Of a stretch of DNA of 64,000 nucleotides, positions 16,179-24,652 are shown one piece after another. Source of the DNA: Actinokineospora diospyrosa (GTDB lineage: Bacteria > Actinomycetota > Actinomycetes > Mycobacteriales > Pseudonocardiaceae); NCBI RefSeq assembly GCF_024171925.1, contig NZ_JAMTCO010000004.1, positions 417,743 through 481,742 of the forward strand. Reading direction: 5' to 3'. Under the pieces are notes generated by a model. The model was not told the origin of the DNA. It worked only from the letters and a program-made list of their open reading frames with translations, and did not search any database. The translations under genes and the position numbers were made by a program. Position 1 is the stretch's first letter. Every line of letters starts with the position of its first letter.

Positions 16179-19100
16179 TCAGTTGCCATCGTACTCACCG
16201 CCGTACAACCCGGGGTACGGCCTGCTCGGTTCGGGGGCCGAGGTCTCCCCGGTGTACTCCAAGCGGCCCTTGTCGTTGATGACGACCATGTTCCCGGAGC
16301 GGATCGACTGGTCGACCAGTTCCCGGAGCTGGTCGCGGCGGATCCCCGGGTTGTCCCGAGCGATCTTGGCGCCAACCGCGTTGTTGTGCAGGTCCATCGC
16401 CTCCGGCATCTCGCTGTCCGGGTCGGGTGCCCGCTCGTGGGCGGTGGTGTACTCCAACGCCCAGTCAGCACCGAACTCCAAGGTCAGGTACCCGGTCCAG
16501 TAGGCGTGCCGGTAGGCGTCCGAGACACCGTCCACGTCGCCCTTGCCGCCGTACCAACTCCGCCCCATGGTGATGGCGTCCTCGTAGATCGCGAAGAAGA
16601 TCGCCTGCTTGCGGGGGGACAGGTTGGTTATCATGTCCTTCTCCGACCGGGTGAGGTCCCTGTTGAACCCAGGCAGCCAGTTGATCGTGGGATTCCAGGT
16701 GATCTTCATCGTCTTCTCGTCCGGGACGTGGTAGGTCCGCTCGATCTCCTCGAGCCTGCTCTTCTTGCGGCCCGCCAGCTCCCGCTGCCAGTCCGCCTTC
16801 TCCTCCGCCTCGGACTTGCACACCTTGCCCGTGGACAGGGCGCACCCGACGGTGCTCCCCGCCGCGGTGTTGGTCCCGCAGCCGTCGCAGAAGAGGCCCG
16901 ACGGGTCGGAATGGGTGGTGGGGTTGCCGTTGGCGTAGGTGTAGCCAGACCAGGAACCTGGATCCGCCGGGTTGAACACCGGGTCGACGGAGATGAAGTG
17001 GCCCAGTTCCGGGTCGTAGTTGCGGGCCCCGATGTCGACCAGGCCGGTGGCGGCGTTGGTCGGCATGTTCAGGAACCCGTGGTTGTCCGCCCACGGTCCA
17101 CCTTGGACAGCGCCGATCTGGTTGCCGTACGGGTCGACCTCGCGGCGGGTGACCGCGAACCCGACGGCCGAGACGGAGACCTGGGTCGTGCCGTGCTGGT
17201 CGGAGGACAGGTACGCGGGTGAGGCACCGCCGACCCGGCGGGCGACGACGGCGCCGTTGTGGGTGTAGTAGCGGGTGCCGGTGATGGTGCCGGTGGCGGT
17301 GTCACGGGTCCACTCCTGGCCGGGCAGGTAGAGCGTGACCTTGCCGGGCTCGCGGCGGACCAACTGCTTGCCGTCGGCGTCGTAGACGTACGCGGTCGTC
17401 CCCGCCGGGGACTGGACCTGGGCCAGCCTGCTGTCCTCGTTCCAGGTCAGCGTGTGCGAGCCGCCCGCCACGGTGCGCGTGGTCGTGTTGCCCGCGTTGT
17501 CGTGGGCGTAGCCGGTGGCACTGCTACCACCGGGTCCGGTCGTCGAGGTCGAGGTCGCCGCGTGCGGGCGGGCGGCCGTGGCTGCCGGGTAGGTGTAGCT
17601 CGTCGTCGTGTCGGCCTGCCCGATGCCGTGCTTGGTCTGGCCGGTGCGCAGTCCGGTGGTGTTGAACGCCCACGACGTCCAGTACGGGTCAGGACCGCCG
17701 ACGGTGGCACCGCTGGGCTGGGCCGCGCAGTCGTCGGTGGCGGTCCAGGCGTTGGTGAGCCGGTTGAGGGAGTCGTAGCCGAAGCACTGGGTCCGGGTGT
17801 TGGCCGGTCGGGCGTTGACGATCTTGGTGACGTTGCCCGCCGGGTCGTGGGTGTAGCGCAGGTCGTCCACCAGCGGTGTCGCGGCCTGCACGGACAGGTT
17901 GGTGTGGTTGACCAGGTGCGTGCGCGGATCGCGTTCGAACGTCAGCGTCCCGGCGTTGTTGCCCGAGCTGAGCTGGTACTGCGCCGCCTCGCCCGCCGCG
18001 GTGTACGTCGAGCCGGAGACGTAGTCCCAGACCCCGCTGCGGGTCTCGGTCTGGTTGCCATACTTGTCGACCACGAACGAGAGGGCCTCACCGGGCAGGC
18101 CGCCATTGGTCGGCAGGGTCATGCCGCTCATCTGGCCGGTGGTCGTGTAAGAGTAGGTCGTGGTGTGGTACCCGTTGAGCCCGGTTTCGGCCGCGGGGAC
18201 GGACACGACGTTGTTGGTCGGCAGACCAACCGCGTTGTACCCGGACACACCGATCTGGTAGTTGCCGGACCCGGTGTAGCGGGTCGAGGAGTGCAGCTTG
18301 CCCACACCCGCGGTCGCCGTGTCGAACACCCACGACGCCAAGGTCGTCCGGCCGACGCCGACGCCGCTGTACTGCGCGGTGCGCCGCCCGAGGACGTCGT
18401 AGTCGAAGCTGAGCACCTGGCCCCGGCCGTCGGTGCTCGAGGTGATCTGCCCGGCCGCGTCGAGGTTCAGCGTTGTGTGGCCCGCGTCCGGGTCGATGAC
18501 GCCGGTCTGCCTGCCGAGGAAGTCGTACTCGTACTCCCACTTGGTGCCCGCCGCGTCGGTGGTGCGCAGCGGCTTGTCCAGCGCCGTGTACTCGAAGGTC
18601 GAGTTCCGGCTGGTGCCACCGCTGACCACATTGCCGGTCACCGTCGGCGCGCTGGTGTACTCGCGGATCTCCGCGTTGCGACCGCGGGCATCGGTGAGCA
18701 CGGCCTTGGTGACGCCGCCGGTGGGCGCGATGGTGGTCACCCGGTCACCGCCGTAGACGGTGGTGGTCGCCTTCGCGGTCAAACCCTGGTGCGACACCGA
18801 GTTCACCGCACGACCGCTGCCGTCGAAGCCGGTCGTGGTCCGGTCGTCGACCGAGGCGTCCGGAACGGTTACCAGGGTCGTTCCCGGCGCGCCGGTGGTG
18901 AGGTAGCGGTTGTGCGATTCGACGGACCACCCGTGCGAGTCGTAGAACGTCTCGGACACGACCCGGTTGGTGACCGCGGCGGGGTTGCTGACATCGTCGG
19001 CCTGGCTCTGCCTGGCCCTGCCGAGCCCGTCGTAGAGGGTGACCGAGGTGACGTAGTTGGTTCCCGTGCCGTAGTCGACAAGGGTCTTCGTGGTCACCGC

Positions 19101-22100
19101 CAGCGGGCCGTCGTCACGCACCAGGTAGGCGTAGGTGGCGCTGGCGGCGTCGCCGTTGGCCTTGACGCGGCCGGGGTTCCAGACGGCGGTCAGGCGCCCG
19201 AAGCTGTCGTAGACGGCGTCCGTCGCCCGACCGCCGACATCGATCGACCGCGCCTTCTTGCCCCTGCTCGGCTCGAAGTGGACGGTGGCGACCTGGCTCT
19301 TCGGGTTGGTGGTGGCGATCTGCGCGACGATCCCCCCGTCGGCCGGGGTGTACGCGGTCGTCGTCTCCCGGTTGAGCGCGTCCTTTTCGGACACGATCCG
19401 GCCGGACGCGTCGAACGACGCGGTGCTCGTCGTGGCGAAGGTGAGCGTTCCAGCGCTGTTGGCGGTCGCCTTGTCGACCCGGGTGGAGTCACCCGGGCCG
19501 GAGAGCGCCCCGAGCGTGGTCTGCCCGTCGTAGTAGACGCGCTGGGCGCCGATCACGGGGCTCGGCGCGGTGGCCGGGCCGGTCGTGGGGCAGGTCGCCG
19601 TGGAGTGCTGGATCTCGGCCACCCGGTCGCGGATCCACGAGGTCGTGTTGTCCGCGTACGAGGAGGTGGTGCACTCGTCCGGCAGCCCGGTCGCGGTGTC
19701 GGTGGTCGACACCTTGCGGCCCACGCTGTCGTAGCGGTGGATGGAGGACGTGGTCCGGGTGCCGCCCGCGGCCAGGTCGGTGATGGTGCGGGTCCGGCTC
19801 ACCGCGGTCAGGTCGGCCGTGACCGCCGGGAGCCCGGTGCGGGCTCGGGTGGCGGTGGTGGCGAGCTTGACCCGGTCGGTGAGGGTCGAGGTGAGTCGAG
19901 CACCACCGGAGCCGAGGTAGGTCTGGGTCTCCAGTTCACCACCGGCGAAGAGGTTGTCGTCCACTATGGACTCACCGAGGGAGTTGGTGGTCGAGACCGT
20001 GCGCTGCTGGTTGCCGGGCAGGGTGTCGCCGTGCATGCCGCGCAGGTAGCTGGTCTTGGTGAGGGTTTGCTGGTCGGCGACACCGTCGGTGAGGTTGCCC
20101 GGGTTGCCGGTGCGGGTCTCGACCTGGGCGTAGCCGCGGAATTGGCCGTAGGTGCGGTTGGCGGGCTTGACGAGTTCGTTGTCGTCGAAGTGCCAGGCGG
20201 GGGTGCCCACGTAGGTGTAGTCGGTGCGACCGGTCGGCGAGACCCCGTTGGCGTCCTGGACCTCGACCCGGCTGACCGGGTGGATGTGGAAGAAGTCCAG
20301 GGTGGGGTTCTGGTTGAGCGGCAGCGTCCAGTAGACCGGGAAGCAGCGCTTGGTGTTGTTGGCCAGGTCGGTCGGGACCGTGGTCGAGGTGCACTCGGTC
20401 GGCAGGTAGGACACCTGGACGCGGCCACCGGTGCCGGTGCCGATGGTGGTCAACCGCCAGTGCGCCATGGCGGACTGGTTGTTGTAGCCGTTGACCCGGT
20501 TGTCCAGCAGCTGGCTGGCGAAGGTCACCGGCGGCACCGAGGTGCCCGTGCCCGCGGCGTCGTAGGCGGTGCGCACGATCTGGTCCAGCCGCAGCTCCGG
20601 GTCGCCGATCGACGGGAACGTCTGGGTCAGCGCGTGCGACTCGACCCGGACCGGGCCGGAGCCGGTGTTGTACTTGGTGGTGATGGTGGTCAACCGCTTG
20701 GTGGACCAGAACGTCGGCGAGTGGACGTTGCAGGTCGCGCCGGAGAGGCACTGCTGGTCCTGCGGGGTGTCCGGCCACGACGCGGCGTTGGCCGCGGTGA
20801 ACTGCGCCGGGGCGCAGGTGATGGCGCCGGCGGGGGTGCACCGCTCGGCGACGTCGAACACGACCTGGGCGGGGGCCACCGCGCCGTAGACGGACCCGGC
20901 GGTCTTGCGCAGGCCGTAGTCGATGCGGGCGAGCGTGCCGCCACGGGTGTAGCCGATACCGGTGGTGCCGTTGTTGGCGCCGTAGTGGTTGCTCTCCGGC
21001 GTGTAGTAGTAGAGGGCGGCGTTGCCGTGGGTGTCCTCGACGTAGTCGAGGTTCCAGCGCCACGCCTGGGCGCAGTGCGACTGCGCGAAACCGCTCGCGT
21101 TGTAGCAGGGGTCACCTGAGCGCGGACCGTAGACGCGGGTGGTCCAGGTGGAGTTCGTGGTGTCCTGTGTGGAGCGCCCGGGGCCGTCGTTGCGGCCGAA
21201 GTAGTACTGCGTGCCGTCGGTGGTGGTGATCCGCCAGTGCTCGCCGTTGCGGGCACCGTTGCTGACACCGGTCAACAGCTCGACCCGGGTGCCGTCGTCC
21301 TTGGCCGAGCGCCACGTCCCGTCGGCGTCGTTGCGCACCAGCGAGGTGGACCGGCCGTTGAGGTTCATCGAGACGACCTGACCCGCCCAGCACAGGTCAC
21401 CGGTCTGCTGCGCCTGCGGCAGGGCCGTGTCCTCGGCGCACTGCCGGTAGGTGCGCTCGACGTAGCCGGGTGCGTACTCCCAGCCCTGGCCGATCCACGA
21501 GCTCTGGTTGTTGGTCGCCCAGGTCCGCCCGTCCACGGTGGCGGAGTTGTAGGACAGCTCGACCGTGGGCTGCGCGCCCGGTCCCGCCCCGGTCGGCGGC
21601 AGCTCGACCGGGTAGTTCCAGGTGAAAGCCCCGGAGTTGCCGGAGACGCCCCAAGCGGCGGCCGGAGCGAGCGAGCTCGCGGTGAAGTCGCCGTTCGCGC
21701 CCGAGCCGCTCGCGGTGGCGGCCAGGACCGTCGTGCCGCGCACCGGGACGGCGGCGGACACCGTCTGGGCCGCGGAGTCGTTGCGCGCGGCGAGCGGGGT
21801 CTGCACCTGGCAGGTGGGCACGTCCGGAGTGGTCAACGCGCATTCGGGCAGGTGAACCAGGGTCAACCTGCTGCCCAGGTCGGCGCCACCGGCGTACCGG
21901 AAGGCCGAGTAGTCGACCGACACCGTGGCCGAGTCGATGGCGCCCGCGGAGCGCACGCCGACGAGCACACCGCGCACCCCGGCGCGGCGGGCGACGGCCT
22001 GGTCGGCCACCTCAACCCGCACCCGCTCAGCGGCACCCGACGCGATCGTGACGGGCAGCGCCCCGGCTCGGCGCACCGCGGGGACCCTGGCCGCGCGTTC

Positions 22101-22421
22101 GGCGGCGTTGCCCCGTTCGGCGGCCCCGGCCTGCCGGTCGGTACCCAGGAGCACCTCAGCGGACCCGGCCGATGGCCAGGCGGTCGCCGCGCGTGGACCG
22201 GTGTCGGTCGGCGCGGTGGCCGCCCGCGGCGGCGGCACGTGGACGGTGTGCGGGACCACCTTGCCCGGTGCCACCTTGGGCAGCCGCGACGGCGCCGAGG
22301 CGGCCTCGGGTGGCGCCACCGCGGTGAGCCCGGACAAGATCAAAATCAACACCAGCAGCGGTGCGAACACCGATCTACCGCGCCGGAAGTGGACAGCGTC
22401 ATACGACAGCCGTTCGACCAT
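16179..22421 (-). CDS. RHS-repeat polymorphic toxin protein with DUF6973-like C-terminal domain
   Basis: 2,080 residues from ATG 22421 (TTG 22442 is an alternative start). An N-terminal hydrophobic segment (VFAPLLVLILILSGLTAVA) directs export. A beta-rich N-terminal section has ELSYNSATVDGR and SWIGQGWEY, typical of actinobacterial RHS proteins. Many YD repeats (YDSVGR, YDGLGRAR, YDSLNRL) extend to about 1790. The RHS core motif lies near 1790-1840 (GARNYDPELGHFISVDPVF, GYTYANGNP, DPSGL). The variable tip after DPSGL is about 245 residues and contains SDAYRHAYW, TAHERAP, MDLHNNAVG, the H/E/N pattern I associate with DUF6973. A candidate immunity gene follows at once. Family of the tip is from memory of motif shape. 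Confidence 0.9.
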   Translation of the reverse strand: MVERLSYDAVHFRRGRSVFAPLLVLILILSGLTAVAPPEAASAPSRLPKVAPGKVVPHTVHVPPPRAATAPTDTGPRAATAWPSAGSAEVLLGTDRQAGAAERGNAAERAARVPAVRRAGALPVTIASGAAERVRVEVADQAVARRAGVRGVLVGVRSAGAIDSATVSVDYSAFRYAGGADLGSRLTLVHLPECALTTPDVPTCQVQTPLAARNDSAAQTVSAAVPVRGTTVLAATASGSGANGDFTASSLAPAAAWGVSGNSGAFTWNYPVELPPTGAGPGAQPTVELSYNSATVDGRTWATNNQSSWIGQGWEYAPGYVERTYRQCAEDTALPQAQQTGDLCWAGQVVSMNLNGRSTSLVRNDADGTWRSAKDDGTRVELLTGVSNGARNGEHWRITTTDGTQYYFGRNDGPGRSTQDTTNSTWTTRVYGPRSGDPCYNASGFAQSHCAQAWRWNLDYVEDTHGNAALYYYTPESNHYGANNGTTGIGYTRGGTLARIDYGLRKTAGSVYGAVAPAQVVFDVAERCTPAGAITCAPAQFTAANAASWPDTPQDQQCLSGATCNVHSPTFWSTKRLTTITTKYNTGSGPVRVESHALTQTFPSIGDPELRLDQIVRTAYDAAGTGTSVPPVTFASQLLDNRVNGYNNQSAMAHWRLTTIGTGTGGRVQVSYLPTECTSTTVPTDLANNTKRCFPVYWTLPLNQNPTLDFFHIHPVSRVEVQDANGVSPTGRTDYTYVGTPAWHFDDNELVKPANRTYGQFRGYAQVETRTGNPGNLTDGVADQQTLTKTSYLRGMHGDTLPGNQQRTVSTTNSLGESIVDDNLFAGGELETQTYLGSGGARLTSTLTDRVKLATTATRARTGLPAVTADLTAVSRTRTITDLAAGGTRTTSSIHRYDSVGRKVSTTDTATGLPDECTTSSYADNTTSWIRDRVAEIQHSTATCPTTGPATAPSPVIGAQRVYYDGQTTLGALSGPGDSTRVDKATANSAGTLTFATTSTASFDASGRIVSEKDALNRETTTAYTPADGGIVAQIATTNPKSQVATVHFEPSRGKKARSIDVGGRATDAVYDSFGRLTAVWNPGRVKANGDAASATYAYLVRDDGPLAVTTKTLVDYGTGTNYVTSVTLYDGLGRARQSQADDVSNPAAVTNRVVSETFYDSHGWSVESHNRYLTTGAPGTTLVTVPDASVDDRTTTGFDGSGRAVNSVSHQGLTAKATTTVYGGDRVTTIAPTGGVTKAVLTDARGRNAEIREYTSAPTVTGNVVSGGTSRNSTFEYTALDKPLRTTDAAGTKWEYEYDFLGRQTGVIDPDAGHTTLNLDAAGQITSSTDGRGQVLSFDYDVLGRRTAQYSGVGVGRTTLASWVFDTATAGVGKLHSSTRYTGSGNYQIGVSGYNAVGLPTNNVVSVPAAETGLNGYHTTTYSYTTTGQMSGMTLPTNGGLPGEALSFVVDKYGNQTETRSGVWDYVSGSTYTAAGEAAQYQLSSGNNAGTLTFERDPRTHLVNHTNLSVQAATPLVDDLRYTHDPAGNVTKIVNARPANTRTQCFGYDSLNRLTNAWTATDDCAAQPSGATVGGPDPYWTSWAFNTTGLRTGQTKHGIGQADTTTSYTYPAATAARPHAATSTSTTGPGGSSATGYAHDNAGNTTTRTVAGGSHTLTWNEDSRLAQVQSPAGTTAYVYDADGKQLVRREPGKVTLYLPGQEWTRDTATGTITGTRYYTHNGAVVARRVGGASPAYLSSDQHGTTQVSVSAVGFAVTRREVDPYGNQIGAVQGGPWADNHGFLNMPTNAATGLVDIGARNYDPELGHFISVDPVFNPADPGSWSGYTYANGNPTTHSDPSGLFCDGCGTNTAAGSTVGCALSTGKVCKSEAEEKADWQRELAGRKKSRLEEIERTYHVPDEKTMKITWNPTINWLPGFNRDLTRSEKDMITNLSPRKQAIFFAIYEDAITMGRSWYGGKGDVDGVSDAYRHAYWTGYLTLEFGADWALEYTTAHERAPDPDSEMPEAMDLHNNAVGAKIARDNPGIRRDQLRELVDQSIRSGNMVVINDKGRLEYTGETSAPEPSRPYPGLYGGEYDGN

Positions 22422-22643
22422 TTCACGCCCCAGTGAAATCAACGAGCCCCAGTGAGTACAACAGTCCAGGACTCAACCAGACCGGGGCGGCCAAGGGGAA
22501 TACATCCAAAGGCTTAACTAGCGGCAATTCGACAGCCGCCCCCGCGCCCCGTTGCGCCAGATAGCCCTAGCGGCGAGCCGCCGATCGCCGGACGCATGAA
22601 AATCGGTACGAGACAAGGAGCATAAGGGTGAACAGATTCTACT

Positions 22644-22940
22644 GTGGACGTAGTCAATCCGGACGACTTCAGGTTTCCAACAGCCGTTGCATCGCGTGAG
22701 AGTTCCACAGAGGCGAGGGGCTCGGCGTCTTGGAGGCGAAGGACTACCTCACCCGCCGCCCCCTGATCGCGCTCGCCGAGAAGGCCACCACCTGGCCACC
22801 GCGGGCACCACCCAGCTCCGACTGGAAGCCTCGCCACCGACCTGGACGACCCGGCACCGCACAACCTCCGAAAGGCGATCACCCGTCTCATCAGGACAAT
22901 GGTGGGTGACGAAGTCCCACCACCGCGCCCCATCTGGTAG
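22644..22940 (+). pseudogene. Decayed small gene of unknown family (frameshifted)
   Basis: Three protein-like stretches lie in different frames. VDVVNPDDFRFPTAVAS starts at GTG 22644, EAKDYLTRRPLIALAEKA is near 22733-22786, and DLDDPAPHNLRKAITRLIR runs from 22839 to the TAG at 22940. Each reads like native soluble protein, but at least two frameshifts separate them. The gap between the RHS gene and the small-protein trio is otherwise empty, so this may be a dead member of that accessory cluster. No family assigned. Confidence 0.35.
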
Positions 22941-22966
22941 CAGGCGACACGAGAGGCCCTCCGCCC

Positions 22967-23485
22967 ATGCGGTACGTCGAAGTCCGACCGGAGATGGCGC
23001 CGGGGGCCTACCTCGCGGCTCTGGGGGAGATCGCCCCCGCCCTACCCGAAGACGCGCGGGCGTTCGCCACCGATCCCGACCACTACGACTTCTCCAGCAT
23101 TCGGTGCGTGTCAGACCTGAAGTTCACCCGACTGGCGGTCTTCGAAACCGGTTACGGCAAAAGCGGGGCGTCGCTCTGGCTTGCCCCCAACCCGTTCAAG
23201 CACGACGACGGCCTCTACCTGCGCTACCACGACATCATCGCTGTCGAGGTGGACACACCTCGGGACCCCAAACTACGGAAGATCTGGCCGATCACCCCGC
23301 GCCTGCACGACCTCAAGCTCGACGAGATCCTCCCCCACCCCCACGGCTGCACCCACGAACTCGCCTTCCAGGCAGAGTCCACAGTGACAATCACCTGCGC
23401 CGACCTCACCGCCACCTGGACACTGAACCCACACACCGACGACGAATGCCCACCCGCTGACAACGGCGATGAAGACGAGGACTAA
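22967..23485 (+). CDS. Unknown acidic-tailed small protein, paralogue 1 of 3
   Basis: 172 residues, no signal peptide or membrane segment. It begins MRYVEVRPEM and contains RAFATDPDHYDF, FETGYGKSGASLWL, FKHDDGLYLRYHDII, PHPHGCTHELAF and ITCADLTATWTLNP, then an acidic tail (DDECPPADNGDEDED). These blocks are almost identical in the next two genes. I do not recognise the family. Position beside an RHS toxin and triplication suggest immunity or decoy-immunity function, but the genes are divergent from the toxin, so this is only a guess. Confidence 0.8.
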   Translation: MRYVEVRPEMAPGAYLAALGEIAPALPEDARAFATDPDHYDFSSIRCVSDLKFTRLAVFETGYGKSGASLWLAPNPFKHDDGLYLRYHDIIAVEVDTPRDPKLRKIWPITPRLHDLKLDEILPHPHGCTHELAFQAESTVTITCADLTATWTLNPHTDDECPPADNGDEDED

Positions 23486-23535
23486 GCGGCACTCCACCGA
23501 ACGGGCTAGCCTCGGTGGCGAGGAGGTGGCCGGTG

Positions 23536-24051
23536 ATGCGGTACATCGGGCTATACCCCGAAATGACGATCAGCGCCTACCTTGAGGCGCTACCGGAGGT
23601 CACCCCGACATTGCCGCGCGGTGCGCGGGCGTTCGCCACCGATCCCGACCACTACAACTTCCACGCGCTCCGGTGCGTGCACGACCTGAGGTTCACCCGC
23701 CTCACCGTCTTCGAAACCGGCTACGGCAAGAGCGGTGCGTCGCTCTGGCTCACCCCCAACCCGTTCAAGCACGACGACGGCCTCTACCTGCGCTACCACG
23801 ACATCGTCTCGATCACCGTGGACACACCGAACGACCCGGAGGTGTTCGGCACCCTCTGGCCGATCACACCTCGGATGTACGACCTCAAACTCGACGAGGT
23901 CCTCCCCCACCCGCACGGTTGCACTCACGAACTCGGGTTCCAGGAAGAGTCCACTGTGGTCATCACCTGTGCCGACCTCACGGCAACCTGGACACTGAAC
24001 CCACACACCGACGACGAATGCCCACCACCGGACAACGGCGAGGACGAGTGA
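23536..24051 (+). CDS. Unknown acidic-tailed small protein, paralogue 2 of 3
   Basis: 171 residues from ATG 23536, chosen over an upstream in-frame codon because AGGAGG lies 10 nt before it and the sequence MRYIGLYPEM aligns with its neighbours. Same conserved blocks as paralogue 1. It differs mainly in the first 25 residues and around the loop TPNDPEVFGTLWPIT. The acidic tail is shorter (PPPDNGEDE). It lies 50 bp after paralogue 1 and 7 bp before paralogue 3, so the three are probably one transcript. Confidence 0.8.
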   Translation: MRYIGLYPEMTISAYLEALPEVTPTLPRGARAFATDPDHYNFHALRCVHDLRFTRLTVFETGYGKSGASLWLTPNPFKHDDGLYLRYHDIVSITVDTPNDPEVFGTLWPITPRMYDLKLDEVLPHPHGCTHELGFQEESTVVITCADLTATWTLNPHTDDECPPPDNGEDE

Positions 24052-24058
24052 GCGGCCA

Positions 24059-24589
24059 ATGCGATACGTAGAGCTCTACCCGGAGATGTCGGCCATTGCC
24101 TACCTCGCCGAGCTTGGGGAGATCGCGCCCGCGTTGCCGGAGGGAGCGCGGGCGTTCGCAACGGATCCGGAGCACTACAACTTCTTCGGGCTCCGGTGCG
24201 TGCACGACCTGGAGTTCAACCGGCTGTCAGTCTTCGAGACCGGCTACGGCAAGACCGGGGCCTCGCTCTGGCTCATCCCCAACAGGTTCAAGCACGACGA
24301 CGGCCTCTACCTGCGCTACCACGACATCATCTCGATCACGGTCGACGTGCCGCACGATCCGGACCGGGAGAGCTACCGGTGGCCGGGCAGTTTGCGGCTG
24401 GATGACCTCAAGCTCGACGAGGTCCTGTCCCACCCGCACGGTTGCACTCACGAACTCGCCTTCCAGGCACGCTCCACCATGACCATCACCTGCGCCGACC
24501 TCACCGCCACCTGGACGCTGAACCCGAACACCGACGACGAATGCCCACCACCGGACAACGACGATGAAGACGAGGACGACGAGGACTGA
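24059..24589 (+). CDS. Unknown acidic-tailed small protein, paralogue 3 of 3
   Basis: 176 residues, starting 7 bp after the previous stop (translational coupling likely). It has the same FATDPEHYNF, FETGYGKTGASLWL, FKHDDGLYLRYHDII and HPHGCTHELAF blocks. It carries the longest acidic tail (DNDDEDEDDED) and a divergent loop (HDPDRESYRWPG) where the other two have WPITPR. A strong hairpin terminator follows. Confidence 0.8.
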   Translation: MRYVELYPEMSAIAYLAELGEIAPALPEGARAFATDPEHYNFFGLRCVHDLEFNRLSVFETGYGKTGASLWLIPNRFKHDDGLYLRYHDIISITVDVPHDPDRESYRWPGSLRLDDLKLDEVLSHPHGCTHELAFQARSTMTITCADLTATWTLNPNTDDECPPPDNDDEDEDDED

Positions 24590-24611
24590 GTGGCCGCCAG
24601 GACGCGGTGAA

Positions 24612-24638
24612 GCGCCCGGCGGGAGTCCCGCCGGGCGC
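24612..24638. terminator. Bidirectional hairpin terminator
   Basis: Perfect 12-bp stem (GCGCCCGGCGGG) with a 3-nt loop between the convergent stops of the small-protein trio (+) and the S8 protease (-). It can serve both strands. Confidence 0.8.
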
Positions 24639-24652
24639 CGCACGTCAGGTCA

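Noticed and set aside
17259-21119. 1,286-codon open frame antisense to the RHS gene
   Set aside because: Product is Gly/Arg/Val-rich low complexity typical of the complementary strand of high-GC genes; the RHS frame explains the region.
22514-22933. 139-codon minus-strand frame upstream of the small-protein trio
   Set aside because: Overlaps the more protein-like plus-strand remnant and has a shadow-like Arg/Gly-rich composition.
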